DNA of 64,000 nucleotides from an uncultured Thalassotalea sp. (GCA_947502355.1 CANMZP010000003.1:186001-250000); one strand, 5' to 3'; counted from the first letter of the stretch, positions 28,595 to 38,566 are shown. The notes: a model not told the origin generated them from the sequence alone. Numbers and translations are program-made.

Positions 28595-30292
28595 ATGAAA
28601 GGGATTCATCGTCAATCTAGCATATTAAATCTCCTTGTTCGAAATGAAATCATTTCGAAACAAAAAGCCACTGAGATTTTTACTGTCTTACAAAAGAAAA
28701 ACATTTCTTTAGTTAATTATTTAATAAAAAAAGAGAAGGTTTCTTCCTCATTACTTTGTAAACTTTTTTCTAAAAGTTACGGATACCCAAAAGTAGACCT
28801 CAAGCATTTTGATTTTGACAGCCTTGATACCAGTTTTCGTAATGAAAAGCTTATCCAAAAGCATAGTGCGTTGCCTTTATATCTTAGAGGGCAAATTTTA
28901 TTTATCGCATTATCTGATCCAACAAATATCGATGCTTTAGAAGAGTTTGAATTTAATACTGGTTATAGTACAGAACTCGTTTTAGCTGATGAAAACCAGC
29001 TACAAAATACCATAGAACAATTACTCGAAGATGATAATTCTGCATTAGAAATAAGCGAACTTGATGAAGAAGAGTTTGGCGGTATCGATGTAGAAGACGA
29101 GAAAAAAGAAGACGATACAACAGGGGGAGAAAATGATGCTCCAATTGTTGTTTACATCAATAAAATTCTGCTCGATGCTATAAAAAAAGGCGCTTCAGAT
29201 TTACACTTTGAACCTTTTGAACATAAATTTAGGATACGTTTCCGGGTCGATGGCATCTTAACTGAAGTTGCCACACCGCCAGTCAACCTTTCAAGCAGAA
29301 TGACTGCCCGACTAAAAGTAATGTCTAAACTAGATATTGCTGAGCGCCGTGTTCCGCAAGATGGTCGAATTAAACTTTCTGTATCGAAGAAAAAATCCAT
29401 CGACTTTCGTGTTTCCACACTTCCGACTATGTGGGGCGAGAAAGTTGTAATGCGTATTTTGGACTCATCTAGCGCTCAATTAGGTATCGATATACTAGGT
29501 TATGAAGATGAGCAGAAAAAACTTTATTTAGATGCACTTTCTAAACCTCAAGGAATGATTTTAGTAACAGGACCAACGGGTTCTGGTAAAACAGTTTCCC
29601 TATATACTGGTCTAAATATTCTTAACACGGAAGAACGAAATATTTCGACTGCCGAGGATCCTGTAGAAATCAACCTTGAAGGTGTTAACCAAGTCCAAAT
29701 CAATAATAAAGCAGGTTTAGACTTTGCCAGTGCACTAAAGTCTTTCTTGCGTCAGGATCCTGATATTGTCATGGTTGGTGAGATCCGTGATTTAGAAACT
29801 GCGGAAATAGCCATTAAAGCTGCCCAAACAGGCCACTTAGTATTATCGACTTTGCATACCAATTCGGCAGCCGAAACACTAACTCGCCTTTTAAATATGG
29901 GCGTTCCATCATACAACGTAGCAAGTTCAGTAAGCCTTATTATTGCACAACGACTGGCTCGTCGTTTATGTAATCACTGCAAGGTTATAGATGATGTATC
30001 CCCTCAAGCATTAATTGAGTTGGGTTTTTCAGTAGAAGAAGCACCTCAACTTAAAATCTATAAAGCTGTAGGTTGCGATGAATGTACTAATGGCTATAAA
30101 GGTCGTGTTGGTATTTATGAAGTAATGAAAATTAGTGATAAAACCGCTAGTATCATTATGGAGGGTGGTAATTCATTAGACATAGCTGAACAGGCTCAAA
30201 GTGAAGGGTATAATAACCTCAGACAATCTGCTTTACAAAAAGCACAAGCTGGTGTAACAAGCTTATCTGAAGTTAGCCGAGTAACTGCTTAA
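28595..30292 (+). CDS. pilB: Type IV pilus assembly ATPase PilB
   Basis: Cytoplasmic hexameric ATPase that powers pilus extension. The 565 residues contain an N-terminal MshEN-type domain (about 40-150), an acidic linker (about 145-182), and the secretion-ATPase core with Walker A GPTGSGKT at 326-333. Asp and His boxes follow, with [13 protein letters not shown]. The zinc-binding Cys4 is present as CNHC and CDEC near 465-495. No strong ribosome site is seen before the ATG. The gene precedes pilC and pilD. Confidence 0.94.
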   Translation: MKGIHRQSSILNLLVRNEIISKQKATEIFTVLQKKNISLVNYLIKKEKVSSSLLCKLFSKSYGYPKVDLKHFDFDSLDTSFRNEKLIQKHSALPLYLRGQILFIALSDPTNIDALEEFEFNTGYSTELVLADENQLQNTIEQLLEDDNSALEISELDEEEFGGIDVEDEKKEDDTTGGENDAPIVVYINKILLDAIKKGASDLHFEPFEHKFRIRFRVDGILTEVATPPVNLSSRMTARLKVMSKLDIAERRVPQDGRIKLSVSKKKSIDFRVSTLPTMWGEKVVMRILDSSSAQLGIDILGYEDEQKKLYLDALSKPQGMILVTGPTGSGKTVSLYTGLNILNTEERNISTAEDPVEINLEGVNQVQINNKAGLDFASALKSFLRQDPDIVMVGEIRDLETAEIAIKAAQTGHLVLSTLHTNSAAETLTRLLNMGVPSYNVASSVSLIIAQRLARRLCNHCKVIDDVSPQALIELGFSVEEAPQLKIYKAVGCDECTNGYKGRVGIYEVMKISDKTASIIMEGGNSLDIAEQAQSEGYNNLRQSALQKAQAGVTSLSEVSRVTA

Positions 30293-30344
30293 ATCGTTTT
30301 AGACGTTAAAGTTAAGAAAAATAACAACTAACTAAGGAATAAAA

Positions 30345-31586
30345 ATGGCGGTAGCTAGTCCAAATTCAAAAATAGCAAAACCCAAACCTTTAGATATTTT
30401 TCTATGGGAAGGGGTAAACCGCAAAGGTAAAACCATTAAAGGTGAGCTATCAGCATCTAATCTAAATGAATTAAAAGCCCAATTAAGAAAACAAGGGATC
30501 ACTCCGCTTAAAACCAAAAAAAAACCTAAATCTTTATTTAATGGCGACAAACCAATTAAGCCTGGTGATATTGCTGTAATAACACGTCAAATAGCGACTA
30601 TGCTAGGTGCAGGGGTACCTCTTGTACAGACAATTGAAATGATTGGTAAAGGTAGCCCTAATGGAAATGTCCGTAAATTGTTGGGCGATATAGGCAATAA
30701 AGTTCAGTCAGGTTTACCTTTATCTGAATGCCTCAGAGAACATCCAAAATACTTTGATGATTTGTATTGTGATCTAGTCATGTCCGGAGAGCAATCTGGT
30801 GCCTTGGAAACCATCTATGATCGTATAGCTTTATACAAAGAAAAAGCAGAAGCTTTAAAATCAAAAATTAAAAAAGCAATGACTTATCCTATTGCAGTTT
30901 TAGTCGTTGCAACGATAGTAACTTCTATCTTATTGATTTTCGTTGTTCCGACTTTTGCAGAAATTTTTGGTAGTTTTGGGGCTGAACTTCCAGCATTTAC
31001 GCTTTTTGTAGTTGGCATTTCAAATTTCATGGTTGCCTACTGGTATTGGATGCTTGCAGCGATATTTTTAGCTGGTTATTTATTCAAACAAGCGCACCTC
31101 AAAAGTGAAAACTTTAGAAATAAAATGGATCGCTTGAAGTTAAAAATCCCCGTAATCGGTATGATACTTGATAAAGCTGCCGTTGCCCGTTTCGCAAGAA
31201 CATTGTCTACGACTTTTGCTGCAGGTGTGCCTTTAATTGATGCTCTTTCTTCAGCATCAGGAGCTTCTGGTAATGTTGTTTATCGAGAAGGTATTAATGA
31301 AATTAGGGCTGAAGTAATGGCCGGTATGCAAATGAACCTAGCCATGCGTAATGTTCAAATTTTTCCCGATATGGTAATCCAGATGGTAGCTATTGGTGAA
31401 GAATCTGGTGCTCTTGATGATATGCTCGCTAAAGTCGCAACGGTATATGAGCAAGAGGTTGATGACGCTGTCGACGGGCTAACCGCCCTTCTAGAACCAA
31501 TGATAATGGCTGTTTTAGGTGTTGTTATTGGTGGCTTGATCATTGCTATGTACTTACCAATCTTTGCTATGGGCTCAATTATTTAA
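30345..31586 (+). CDS. pilC: Type IV pilus inner-membrane platform protein PilC
   Basis: Inner-membrane platform that binds PilB and the alignment proteins. The 413 residues include two GspF-type domains (about 75-200 and 275-400). Transmembrane helices lie near 180-205, 220-245 and 380-405. The paired family motifs FARTLSTTFAAGVPL and ITRQIATMLGAGVPL are clear. AAGGAATAAAA precedes the ATG. The length is normal for PilC. Confidence 0.94.
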   Translation: MAVASPNSKIAKPKPLDIFLWEGVNRKGKTIKGELSASNLNELKAQLRKQGITPLKTKKKPKSLFNGDKPIKPGDIAVITRQIATMLGAGVPLVQTIEMIGKGSPNGNVRKLLGDIGNKVQSGLPLSECLREHPKYFDDLYCDLVMSGEQSGALETIYDRIALYKEKAEALKSKIKKAMTYPIAVLVVATIVTSILLIFVVPTFAEIFGSFGAELPAFTLFVVGISNFMVAYWYWMLAAIFLAGYLFKQAHLKSENFRNKMDRLKLKIPVIGMILDKAAVARFARTLSTTFAAGVPLIDALSSASGASGNVVYREGINEIRAEVMAGMQMNLAMRNVQIFPDMVIQMVAIGEESGALDDMLAKVATVYEQEVDDAVDGLTALLEPMIMAVLGVVIGGLIIAMYLPIFAMGSII

Positions 31587-31655
31587 TTGTGTATTAAGTG
31601 CTAAGTGCTATTCCCCAATTTAAATTTTTTAATCTAAATACAATTAAGGTTGTCT

Positions 31656-32561
31656 GTGTTTTCTATCCTTTCTGATGTGGGTGCCATGTTTGAGCACTCC
31701 CCTGCTACGTTTTATGTTACTTGTACTGTTTTAGGTTTGGTGATTGGTAGCTTTTTAAATGTCGTTATTTTTCGTTTACCTAAAATGCTTGAGAATGAAT
31801 GGCGCGCTGAATGTCGTGAATTTTTAGCTGATGAGTTAGATGCAGCTAAAACCAAGGCGAATCAAGCTAAAGAGCAAGAGATAACACTTTCTAAACCAGC
31901 ATCAACATGCCCTCATTGCGGCCATAAAATCAAAGCGATTGAAAATATTCCAATTATTTCCTGGTTGTTTTTGCGCGGTAAGTGTTCACGCTGTTCAGCT
32001 CCTATTTCTGCTCGATATCCTCTTATTGAAACGGTTACAGGTGTTCTATCTCTGGTCATTGCCATGCATTACGGTGTTAGTTGGCAAACCTTGTTTATGC
32101 TGTTACTTACCTGGTGTCTAATTTCGCTTACCATGATTGATTATGACAAGATGATTCTGCCCGATCAAATCACTTTACCCTTGGTTTGGATTGGTTTGAT
32201 TTTAAATGTCAGTGGTACTTTTGTTAACCTTGAAGAAGGCGTAATTGGCGCTATTGTTGGTTACATGAGCTTATGGTCTATTTTCTGGTTATTTAAGCTA
32301 ATTACCGGCAAAGAAGGCATGGGATATGGTGACTTTAAACTATTTGCTGTATTTGGTGCGTGGTTTGGCTGGCAAGTTCTGCCTTTGCTTATTTTAATGG
32401 CTTCGCTTGTTGGCGCTATTATTGGCATTAGCTTAATGGTGTTTCGTAACCATGAAGGCTCCAAGCCGATTCCATTTGGGCCTTACCTTGCGATTGCAGG
32501 TTGGATAACCGCCCTCTGGGGCGATGGTATTTGGGCTTGGTATTTAGCCAAGTTAGTTTAA
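31656..32561 (+). CDS. pilD: Prepilin peptidase / N-methyltransferase
   Basis: Inner-membrane aspartyl protease that cleaves prepilin leaders and methylates the new N-terminal Phe. The start is taken as GTG at 31656, six bases after AAGG at 31646-31649. A TTG at 31650 is too close to that site, and an ATG at 31686 is a third option. The N-terminal methylase region has GSFLNVVIFRLP and two CxxC pairs (CPHC, CSRC). Catalytic aspartates sit in TMIDYDKMILPDQ and in GMGYGDFKLF. Six or more hydrophobic segments follow. It follows pilC by 69 bases and is 12 bases before coaE. Confidence 0.92.
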   Translation: MFSILSDVGAMFEHSPATFYVTCTVLGLVIGSFLNVVIFRLPKMLENEWRAECREFLADELDAAKTKANQAKEQEITLSKPASTCPHCGHKIKAIENIPIISWLFLRGKCSRCSAPISARYPLIETVTGVLSLVIAMHYGVSWQTLFMLLLTWCLISLTMIDYDKMILPDQITLPLVWIGLILNVSGTFVNLEEGVIGAIVGYMSLWSIFWLFKLITGKEGMGYGDFKLFAVFGAWFGWQVLPLLILMASLVGAIIGISLMVFRNHEGSKPIPFGPYLAIAGWITALWGDGIWAWYLAKLV

Positions 32562-32573
32562 GGACGCAGTTTT

Positions 32574-33179
32574 ATGTCACAGATGGTTATTGGTTTAACA
32601 GGTGGTATTGGCAGCGGTAAAACGACCGTTGCTAACCTGTTTGCTAAATACGAAATTGATATCATTGATGCCGATGTGGTTGCCAGAAAAGTGGTTGAGC
32701 CCGGCACAATTGCGTTAAAAGCAATTGCAGAGCATTTTGGTACTGATTTTATTTTAGAAGATGGCAACCTTGATAGAAGCAAGTTAAGGCACCAGGTGTT
32801 TGCAAATCCTAATGATAAACAATGGTTAAATAATTTATTGCACCCGCTTATTCGTGATGAGATGAATTTGCAATGCCAACAAGCAACCAGCCCTTATTGC
32901 TTGCTTGTTGCGCCTTTGCTGATTGAAAATGGTATTAACAAAACCGTTGATAAGGTACTGGTGATTGATGTAAACCCAGAAACACAAGTTAATCGAACCA
33001 CAAAACGCGATAACAACACCACCGAACAGGTTGAGAAAATTTTAGCTGCACAAATTTCTCGTGAAGAACGATTAAAGCACGCTGATTTCATTATCGATAA
33101 TGAATCGTCTTCAGCGATTAAACTTGCCGAAAGCGTTGAGATATTGCATCGACAATTTCTAAAGTTAGCGATTAATTAA
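32574..33179 (+). CDS. coaE: Dephospho-CoA kinase
   Basis: Cytosolic kinase for the last step of coenzyme A synthesis, phosphorylating the ribose 3'-hydroxyl. The 201-residue length fits. The P-loop GGIGSGKTT lies at about 9-17, and DADVVARKVVEPG at about 33-45 is the family signature; HPLIRDEM and ISREERLKHADFIIDN follow. The gene is tightly linked to pilD and zapD as in other Gammaproteobacteria. Confidence 0.95.
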   Translation: MSQMVIGLTGGIGSGKTTVANLFAKYEIDIIDADVVARKVVEPGTIALKAIAEHFGTDFILEDGNLDRSKLRHQVFANPNDKQWLNNLLHPLIRDEMNLQCQQATSPYCLLVAPLLIENGINKTVDKVLVIDVNPETQVNRTTKRDNNTTEQVEKILAAQISREERLKHADFIIDNESSSAIKLAESVEILHRQFLKLAIN

Positions 33180-33258
33180 GAACCATTCTTATTCACACCA
33201 TTGATTTAAATCATTAAATCGGTATGATAAAAGTAATAGAAAAACAATTACTTTTGTC

Positions 33259-34005
33259 ATGCCTGATATCCTATATGAACACCCGTTGAACGAGCGGATC
33301 CGTAACTATCTCAAACTAGAGCAATTATTTGTTCAAGCGAGATCGTGTTTGGCACAAGAGATTGCTATTTCACACGCTCAATTCTTTAGCTCAATATTTT
33401 CTATCTTAGATACGCTTGAACGCACCGATACCCGCGGCGAAGCCATTAAAGACTTGGAAAAGCTAGAGCAAAATTTATTGCAGTGGTCATGTTCACCAAA
33501 TATTGATAAAAATGCGTTAACAACAACTCTTGAGCAAACCAAGGGCTTAATTACCCTACTCCGCTCCAAAAATTCATTATGGTGCTCATTAAAAGAAGAC
33601 AAATTTTTATTTAGTGTTCGCAAACGGTTCGCCCTGCAAAATGCCTATTGTACGTTTGATCTGCCTTCTTTAGCATTTTGGCTTAACCAGCCTCCTATCC
33701 TTGTTCAAAATGATATGGACAAATGGTTGTCGGCCTTGAATCCGGTTGAGCAATCCTTAAACCTTATTTTGAAGTTTCTGCGCCAGCGTGGTGAATTTTT
33801 AAACATTCAAAGTGAAAACAGTTTTTACCAAGATAATGGTGAAGGGTTATTATTACTTAGGGTAAAAGTAGATGAGGCCGCCGATTATTATCCTATTATT
33901 AGTGGTAATAAATACCGTTACTCTGTGCGTTTCATGGAACCTTGTGAAGAAAAAGGTCAGCATTATTTAAATCAAAAACTGACCTTCCAACTGGCGAAAT
34001 GTTAA
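33259..34005 (+). CDS. zapD: Cell division protein ZapD
   Basis: Cytosolic FtsZ-associated protein that cross-links FtsZ filaments and stabilises the Z-ring. Its 248 residues match the family (247 in E. coli). The start MPDILYEHPLNERIR and the central alpha-helical region, including LKFLRQRGEF, are typical. The C-terminal beta domain is also recognisable (RYSVRFM). It follows coaE by 79 bases. In relatives yacG comes next, but here a 1.7-kb minus-strand gene separates the two, ending only seven bases past the zapD stop. Confidence 0.92.
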   Translation: MPDILYEHPLNERIRNYLKLEQLFVQARSCLAQEIAISHAQFFSSIFSILDTLERTDTRGEAIKDLEKLEQNLLQWSCSPNIDKNALTTTLEQTKGLITLLRSKNSLWCSLKEDKFLFSVRKRFALQNAYCTFDLPSLAFWLNQPPILVQNDMDKWLSALNPVEQSLNLILKFLRQRGEFLNIQSENSFYQDNGEGLLLLRVKVDEAADYYPIISGNKYRYSVRFMEPCEEKGQHYLNQKLTFQLAKC

Positions 34006-34012
34006 TTTGAAC

Positions 34013-35719
34013 CTACATTGTTTTATAATAAACAGGTAATTTCCCAACGTTTCTAAATTCTGGATACAAATTTTTGGCGTCTGATACTATCTTCTCCTTC
34101 AACCCACCGTCCAAATTTAATCCAATAAATTCCAAGCGATTAATTACAAAAAGAATATTATTGTACAAATAATCCCTAGGTTCATAGGAAACTCTTTCAT
34201 CAGCCCAAGCAAGATAGTTCAACAGTAAATCAACATCATTATTCTTTAAACCCGATTTTAAATTCCTTTCATACCTTAACTGTTCAATATAATCGTCCCA
34301 GGAAAGCTTATTAATTATATTGTCAATATACGTATAGTTTTTAGGTTGACTAAAATAATAATTCGAAACACTAACCATGGTGTGTACCGCCGTAATCATA
34401 AATGGAATTACTAGCACCGGTACTAGTATTGCCCCTAGATTAATTAATTTTCGACTTTTAGTATTTATGCTTTTTAATGGTTTATTCTTTTCATCTACAA
34501 GCCTGAAAAGAATTAGGAAAACCACCAAATGAGGTAATGATTGATAAAATGGATATTCAGTTTGAGTATGCACCAACATTGGTAGCAATAAAGAAATAGG
34601 AATGATGGAATGGAATATTCGTTCCCTTAACATTATTATCGACCCAGCAACAAAAATGAACACAACACCTAATAATGATACAATCCCCCCTTCGACAACC
34701 CAATACAAAACTTCATTATGAGGGTGTGTTAAATTAGGAATAGGATTTCTCAGTAAGTCTCCTGATTCCTTCAATCTAATGAAACGTTCACGATACTCTC
34801 TCTCGAAATTTCCGTAACCCACGCCGGAAATAGGGTTATCTAATATCGTTTTTGCAGTTACATAGTAAATTTCACTTCTAACACCATTATCTTTATATAA
34901 ATTATCCCCTCTATCGAGACTTTGGATAGTATTAATCGTCGTAACTCCCAATATCAATGCTAGGATTAAAACAGCATATGCTTTTTTAAATAGCGGCTCT
35001 CCTTTAATCAACAAAGAAAGGTAAATAAACGCAACTAGTAATGCTCCTAAGTAACCAGTCTTAGACTGAAGCGTTACCAATACCAAAGTACAGCAAAACA
35101 ATACTAAGTAGATTAACGTTAAGATTCCTTTAGATAAAAATGGGAGCTTCGATTCCCCATGGAGTAAATATAGAGCTATTCCTATTCCTGTAGCCATTAA
35201 GCTAGCCATTACATTTGGCTGTCTAAAAATCCCTGAAGGTCTATCACCAATATATGCATAAGCCCCAAAGTTAAAATCAAGGTAGTTAAAGAGATATATT
35301 TGCAATATGCCTAAAATCCCTTGAATTCCAATGGCAATTAAAATCAATAAAAGAAGGAATACTGCATCTTTTCTGTTTATTTTGAATTGATAGAGAGAAA
35401 ATAGAAAAAGCCCTAAACCTAATAAGGTCAAAAGCCTTGGAAAAAAGTGATAAGTCGATGAATGTTCATAAAATGAAGGAACAATGAGTAAGGCTAACCC
35501 TACAAAAATCAGAAACAGCGGAGGTGAAAATTGTATGTTTTTTCTCTTTGATGCATTGAGCAAGCCAAATGAAATTATCGATGAAGCAAAAATCCAAGTA
35601 TTTATGTTATACAAATGATATAAGCCTCCGCCTCCTGGGGAGAGCGTCGATATGTGCATTACAAGCATAAAAAAAAGTAGAAATGATAGTTTCGTTAAAT
35701 TTGAAATTGAAATACTCAA
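34013..35719 (-). CDS. Wzy/O-antigen-ligase family protein, candidate pilin O-glycosyltransferase
   Basis: Polytopic membrane protein of 568 residues with roughly 11-12 hydrophobic segments between about 5 and 430, followed by a soluble tail of about 130 residues. Before the last helices a large loop carries [15 protein letters not shown] (about 335), the landmark of the Wzy_C/PglL O-ligase group. Such enzymes move a lipid-linked glycan onto O-antigen core or onto protein. Location close to pilABCD suggests the PglL/TfpW role of decorating PilA, which is inference; O-antigen polymerase or ligase remains possible. It is visibly more AT-rich than its neighbours and splits zapD from yacG, both signs of an acquired gene. 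Confidence 0.72.
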   Translation of the reverse strand: MSISISNLTKLSFLLFFMLVMHISTLSPGGGGLYHLYNINTWIFASSIISFGLLNASKRKNIQFSPPLFLIFVGLALLIVPSFYEHSSTYHFFPRLLTLLGLGLFLFSLYQFKINRKDAVFLLLLILIAIGIQGILGILQIYLFNYLDFNFGAYAYIGDRPSGIFRQPNVMASLMATGIGIALYLLHGESKLPFLSKGILTLIYLVLFCCTLVLVTLQSKTGYLGALLVAFIYLSLLIKGEPLFKKAYAVLILALILGVTTINTIQSLDRGDNLYKDNGVRSEIYYVTAKTILDNPISGVGYGNFEREYRERFIRLKESGDLLRNPIPNLTHPHNEVLYWVVEGGIVSLLGVVFIFVAGSIIMLRERIFHSIIPISLLLPMLVHTQTEYPFYQSLPHLVVFLILFRLVDEKNKPLKSINTKSRKLINLGAILVPVLVIPFMITAVHTMVSVSNYYFSQPKNYTYIDNIINKLSWDDYIEQLRYERNLKSGLKNNDVDLLLNYLAWADERVSYEPRDYLYNNILFVINRLEFIGLNLDGGLKEKIVSDAKNLYPEFRNVGKLPVYYKTM

Positions 35720-35787
35720 TTTTTAATCCATTTATTGTTATAATCCTCGCCCATAATACCTTATCTTTAATTTTTGGTAACTACTCA

Positions 35788-36024
35788 ATGACCTTAAAAG
35801 TAAACTGCCCAACCTGTAAAAAAGACGTTGTTTGGAATAATGACGCAGAATTTCGTCCATTTTGTTCAAAACGTTGTCGTTTGATTGACTTAGGTGAGTG
35901 GGCCGATGAAGGGCATAAAATTTCTCAACCTATTCAAGGTGAGCAAATGATGTCTGAAGAGATGTTGGATGCACTGGAAGAAGAGTTTGTTCAACACAAT
36001 AAATTTTTTGTCGAGCCTGAATAA
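35788..36024 (+). CDS. yacG: DNA gyrase inhibitor YacG
   Basis: Small zinc protein of 78 residues; in E. coli YacG binds GyrB and inhibits gyrase. The start at 35788 gives [12 protein letters not shown]; an in-frame ATG 105 bases earlier would add an unrelated hydrophobic extension overlapping the ligase gene and is rejected. The four zinc ligands are CPTC (Cys7 and 10) and [16 protein letters not shown] is also conserved in the family. The acidic C-terminus is typical. Together with zapD and coaE it forms the classical cluster. Confidence 0.9.
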   Translation: MTLKVNCPTCKKDVVWNNDAEFRPFCSKRCRLIDLGEWADEGHKISQPIQGEQMMSEEMLDALEEEFVQHNKFFVEPE

Positions 36025-36050
36025 CCTTTTCTTTGATTTTTTGCTTTTAA

Positions 36051-36109
36051 TTAAAAAGGCTCAGCTTTGTATCCATTGATATTGCTATCAAAGATAGGGC
36101 TGAGCCTAC
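36051..36109 (-). terminator. Terminator of the TPR gene unit
   Basis: The nine-base stem AGGCTCAGC/GCTGAGCCT (36057-36065, 36099-36107) is followed on the minus strand by TTTTTAATT. The T-run side shows it serves the minus-strand TPR gene and the small frame after it. yacG, converging from the left, lies just beyond. Confidence 0.72.
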
Positions 36110-36134
36110 TAATTAAAATGTGACATTGTTATTC

Positions 36135-36197
36135 CTACGTTTGCTGTCGCATAACTTTACTCTGTCTTAATAAGTTATTGCGGATATTTAAGATCAT
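36135..36197 (-). CDS. Possible 20-residue peptide gene with perfect Shine-Dalgarno
   Basis: A minus-strand frame of 20 codons (MILNIRNNLLRQSKVMRQQT) starts at 36197. It is preceded by AGGAGGT at 36209-36203 with a five-base spacer, the strongest ribosome site noticed in the window. It lies 43 bases after the TPR gene stop and before the shared terminator at 36051-36109, so it would be translated from the same mRNA. The peptide is basic (four Arg, one Lys, no acidic residue) with a hydrophobic first third. No family is recognised. It may be a true small protein or a chance frame. Confidence 0.4.
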   Translation of the reverse strand: MILNIRNNLLRQSKVMRQQT

Positions 36198-36239
36198 AAG
36201 TTACCTCCTCTCGTTTTTTCTACAAGCTACTTGCAGCAG

Positions 36240-36776
36240 TTAATAACTGGTGTTTACTGCGAGTAATTCCGATTTAAGTAACGCTGTTTTTAATGCCGTT
36301 ACGTTTGCGCGAACCACTTTGTTGTCGTCTAAGGTCATTGCTTTGTTAAAATCAGCAAAAGCACCGGCTTTATCCGCAAGATAATGACGAACGATACCAC
36401 GGTTACTGTAGGCAATTGACGTCAAGTAATCCGCTCTATCAGATGCTTCTGTTTTACTGATTAACGTAATTGCATCACTACAGGCAGTTTCGGCTTCCGT
36501 ATAAACGCCCATTTTTAAGTTCGCGGCACATAGATTTAGCTTCTCTGCAAAAGCGTCATCTGAGTGCTTAGCACTTTTAGCGATCTCGTTAATACCTTCT
36601 TGGTAATTACCACGTTTAATTTCTTTTACGCCGGCCGCTTGCTTTACCACAGCAACTTTAAACGGGTTGTGCATACTGTTTAAGGCTGTTGGTGGAGTTG
36701 TGCCGTATGATGCCGACGCATGGCCTGAAAGTAACGCCATAGTAACTAAGGTTAAAGTTTTTGATTTACTAAACAT
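36240..36776 (-). CDS. Exported TPR-like protein
   Basis: Protein of 178 residues with a signal peptide (MFSKSKTLTLVTMALLSGHA, cut near ASA at 23). The mature part is helical with TPR-like repeats: KRGNYQEGINEIAKSA, LKMGVYTEAETACSDAI, and AYSNRGIVRHYLADKAGAFADFNKAM. Periplasmic location and a scaffold or interaction role are inferred. The ATG has a good AGGAG site. A short frame with a perfect ribosome site follows it before a terminator. Related proteins occur as small uncharacterised tetratricopeptide proteins in Alteromonadales, to my recollection. Confidence 0.72.
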   Translation of the reverse strand: MFSKSKTLTLVTMALLSGHASASYGTTPPTALNSMHNPFKVAVVKQAAGVKEIKRGNYQEGINEIAKSAKHSDDAFAEKLNLCAANLKMGVYTEAETACSDAITLISKTEASDRADYLTSIAYSNRGIVRHYLADKAGAFADFNKAMTLDDNKVVRANVTALKTALLKSELLAVNTSY

Positions 36777-36950
36777 AATGTTTCTCCTAACTGTTTATTA
36801 CAGCAACACCGCGTTGCTGTAATTGAACTTTAGGGAATTTTATTTGCCCTGACAAACGAGAATAATCTCAGTAATGATTGAAATTTTTTCATCCTAGTTG
36901 TCATTCTTTTGTCATGTATAGTTTTATTACTCGATAAAATCCCGCTGTAG

Positions 36951-37832
36951 TTAATAGTTTTGAAATGTGTTGGTGATCCAGCTGGAGAATTGTTGCATTT
37001 GCTCAGACTCGTCGATGTTTTCCCGACTAACCAGGTAGTAATGATCATTGGTTGGCATTTCTTGTTCGAACAGTTTTACCAAATGCTCTTCTTCAAACCA
37101 GGTGTTGCTTATGGGCATGGGAATAAGGGCAATGCCCATACCTTGCTGGGCAGCTCTAGCTACTGAGAACATGCTATCGAGTTGAATAATTTGCTTAGGA
37201 TCGAAATTATCAAATCCTACTTGCTCTGCCCATTGATGCCAAGCCCAAGGACGTGCCTGATGAAGAATTAATGGCACCGAATTAAGTGCCTTTAAGCCTT
37301 GCTTATTAAACTCTTTAAATTTTTTACGGTTGCAGGCTGCAACATAGTGTAATGGGAACAAATCACTGACAATAAAACCGTTAGGCTTACCGTTGACCAA
37401 CACAACGGATAAATCTGCTGTATTTGGGCTCTGGGAGCCTATTTTAACGGTTTCCATTTGTAAGTTGACATCAGGATTCAATTCGGTCCACTCTCCTAAC
37501 CTTGGTACAAACAGCTCGCTGGCAAAAAATTCCGGCAAGCTGATGGTAATAGTGGAGTTTTGTTGACTGTTGGTAAAATCTGATATGGTGGATTCTAGCT
37601 CATCCATAATGGGGTTCACCGCATCATAAAATCTCTTTCCTTTATTGGTTAATTTAATTGCCCTTGTTTGTCGTTCAAACAAGGTGATGCCAAGTTGTTC
37701 TTCTAAAGTTTTGATTTGGTGGCTCACTGCTGAAGGTGTTAGGAAAAGTTGCTTGGCAGAGTGTTTGAAACTCAAACATTTTGCCGCAATACAAAATGAG
37801 CGTAAACCACGTATGGGTGTTGGGATAGCCAT
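36951..37832 (-). CDS. LysR family transcriptional regulator
   Basis: DNA-binding regulator of 293 residues. The start is taken at 37832 (MAIPTPIRGLRSF), since the upstream in-frame ATG adds 12 residues not seen in the family and GAAGTAAG precedes this ATG. The winged helix at about 5-65 has FKHSAKQLFLTPSAVSHQI and LEEQLGITLFER. The effector-binding domain spans about 90-290. The RGLRSF...FLTPSAVSHQIK style is that of the GcvA/AmpR-like subgroup. No divergent partner gene is adjacent (mutT lies on the same strand upstream), so its target cannot be deduced. Confidence 0.86.
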   Translation of the reverse strand: MAIPTPIRGLRSFCIAAKCLSFKHSAKQLFLTPSAVSHQIKTLEEQLGITLFERQTRAIKLTNKGKRFYDAVNPIMDELESTISDFTNSQQNSTITISLPEFFASELFVPRLGEWTELNPDVNLQMETVKIGSQSPNTADLSVVLVNGKPNGFIVSDLFPLHYVAACNRKKFKEFNKQGLKALNSVPLILHQARPWAWHQWAEQVGFDNFDPKQIIQLDSMFSVARAAQQGMGIALIPMPISNTWFEEEHLVKLFEQEMPTNDHYYLVSRENIDESEQMQQFSSWITNTFQNY

Positions 37833-38028
37833 AATACTTACTTCTATGTATGGAAATTGGAAAATCACGTCTATGTGATGGTTGTCGTGCTACTAAGGGT
37901 ATTAGCAATTAATGCACCAAGTATTAATCGCTGTTTGAGCATGTAATACCGCTATTTTTGTCCCTTTGAAACAATACAGGGTGAAGCATGCACCTATATT
38001 GGGCAGATGCAGCCCGAAAAAAGTGCAA
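37833..38028. other. Upstream region of the LysR gene
   Basis: This stretch between the LysR start and the mutT terminator contains a TTAAT-N9-ATTAA dyad at 37909-37927, about 77 bases before the start codon. It could be an autoregulatory site, although the spacing is not the textbook LysR T-N11-A. I see no gene here. Confidence 0.35.
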
Positions 38029-38058
38029 AAAAAAGGGCTTCAAAAGAAGCCCTATAAA
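38029..38058 (-). terminator. Intrinsic terminator of mutT
   Basis: The stem AGGGCTTC/GAAGCCCT (38034-38041, 38046-38053) with an AAAA loop is followed on the minus strand by a run of eight Ts. It lies about 115 bases past the mutT stop. Confidence 0.82.
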
Positions 38059-38170
38059 AAACAAAGTCACAAACCTTATGGGGAAAGAGTTTGAAAACAT
38101 CTATAGATTCACCTATTTAGCATTTTGTGACAAACGAAAAGATTTAAGCTGATGCATTAATTTCATTCAC

Positions 38171-38566
38171 TTATAGGGTCAGATCTTTGATTTTATTGAC
38201 GATGGCTATATTGGCGTCTGGGAAGTCAACAGAGCTTAGTTGCTGTTTACTGAACCAACCTTCTTGCTGACCTTCTTGGGCTTTGGGCTCGCCAATAAAC
38301 TGATCAACGAGGAACACTTCGAGGCGAACCTGTTTGTCACCATAGTCGTGGCTGATATCTATGAGTGGTTGCATAGCCAGTACGTCGATTGCAATTTCCT
38401 CTTGTAGCTCTCTATGTAAAGCTTCATGTACCGTTTCTCCTTGCTCTACTTTACCGCCTGGGAATTCCCATTTACCGCCCTGATGGGTGTGCTCTAAACG
38501 TTTGGTTAGGAAGAATTGTTTGGCCTTTAGGATCACACCTACGGCTACGTGGACTTGTTTGCTCAT
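38171..38566 (-). CDS. mutT: 8-oxo-dGTP diphosphatase MutT
   Basis: Nudix hydrolase that removes oxidised 8-oxo-dGTP from the nucleotide pool and prevents A:T to C:G transversions. The start is set at 38566 (MSKQVHVAVGVIL, 131 residues) because this is the family N-terminus; the longer frame to 38632 adds 22 unrelated residues. The Nudix box GGKVEQGETVHEALHREL continues into QEEI, fitting the GX5EX7REUXEE pattern. KWEFPGG precedes it. Location next to secA is the conserved E. coli arrangement. Confidence 0.92.
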   Translation of the reverse strand: MSKQVHVAVGVILKAKQFFLTKRLEHTHQGGKWEFPGGKVEQGETVHEALHRELQEEIAIDVLAMQPLIDISHDYGDKQVRLEVFLVDQFIGEPKAQEGQQEGWFSKQQLSSVDFPDANIAIVNKIKDLTL

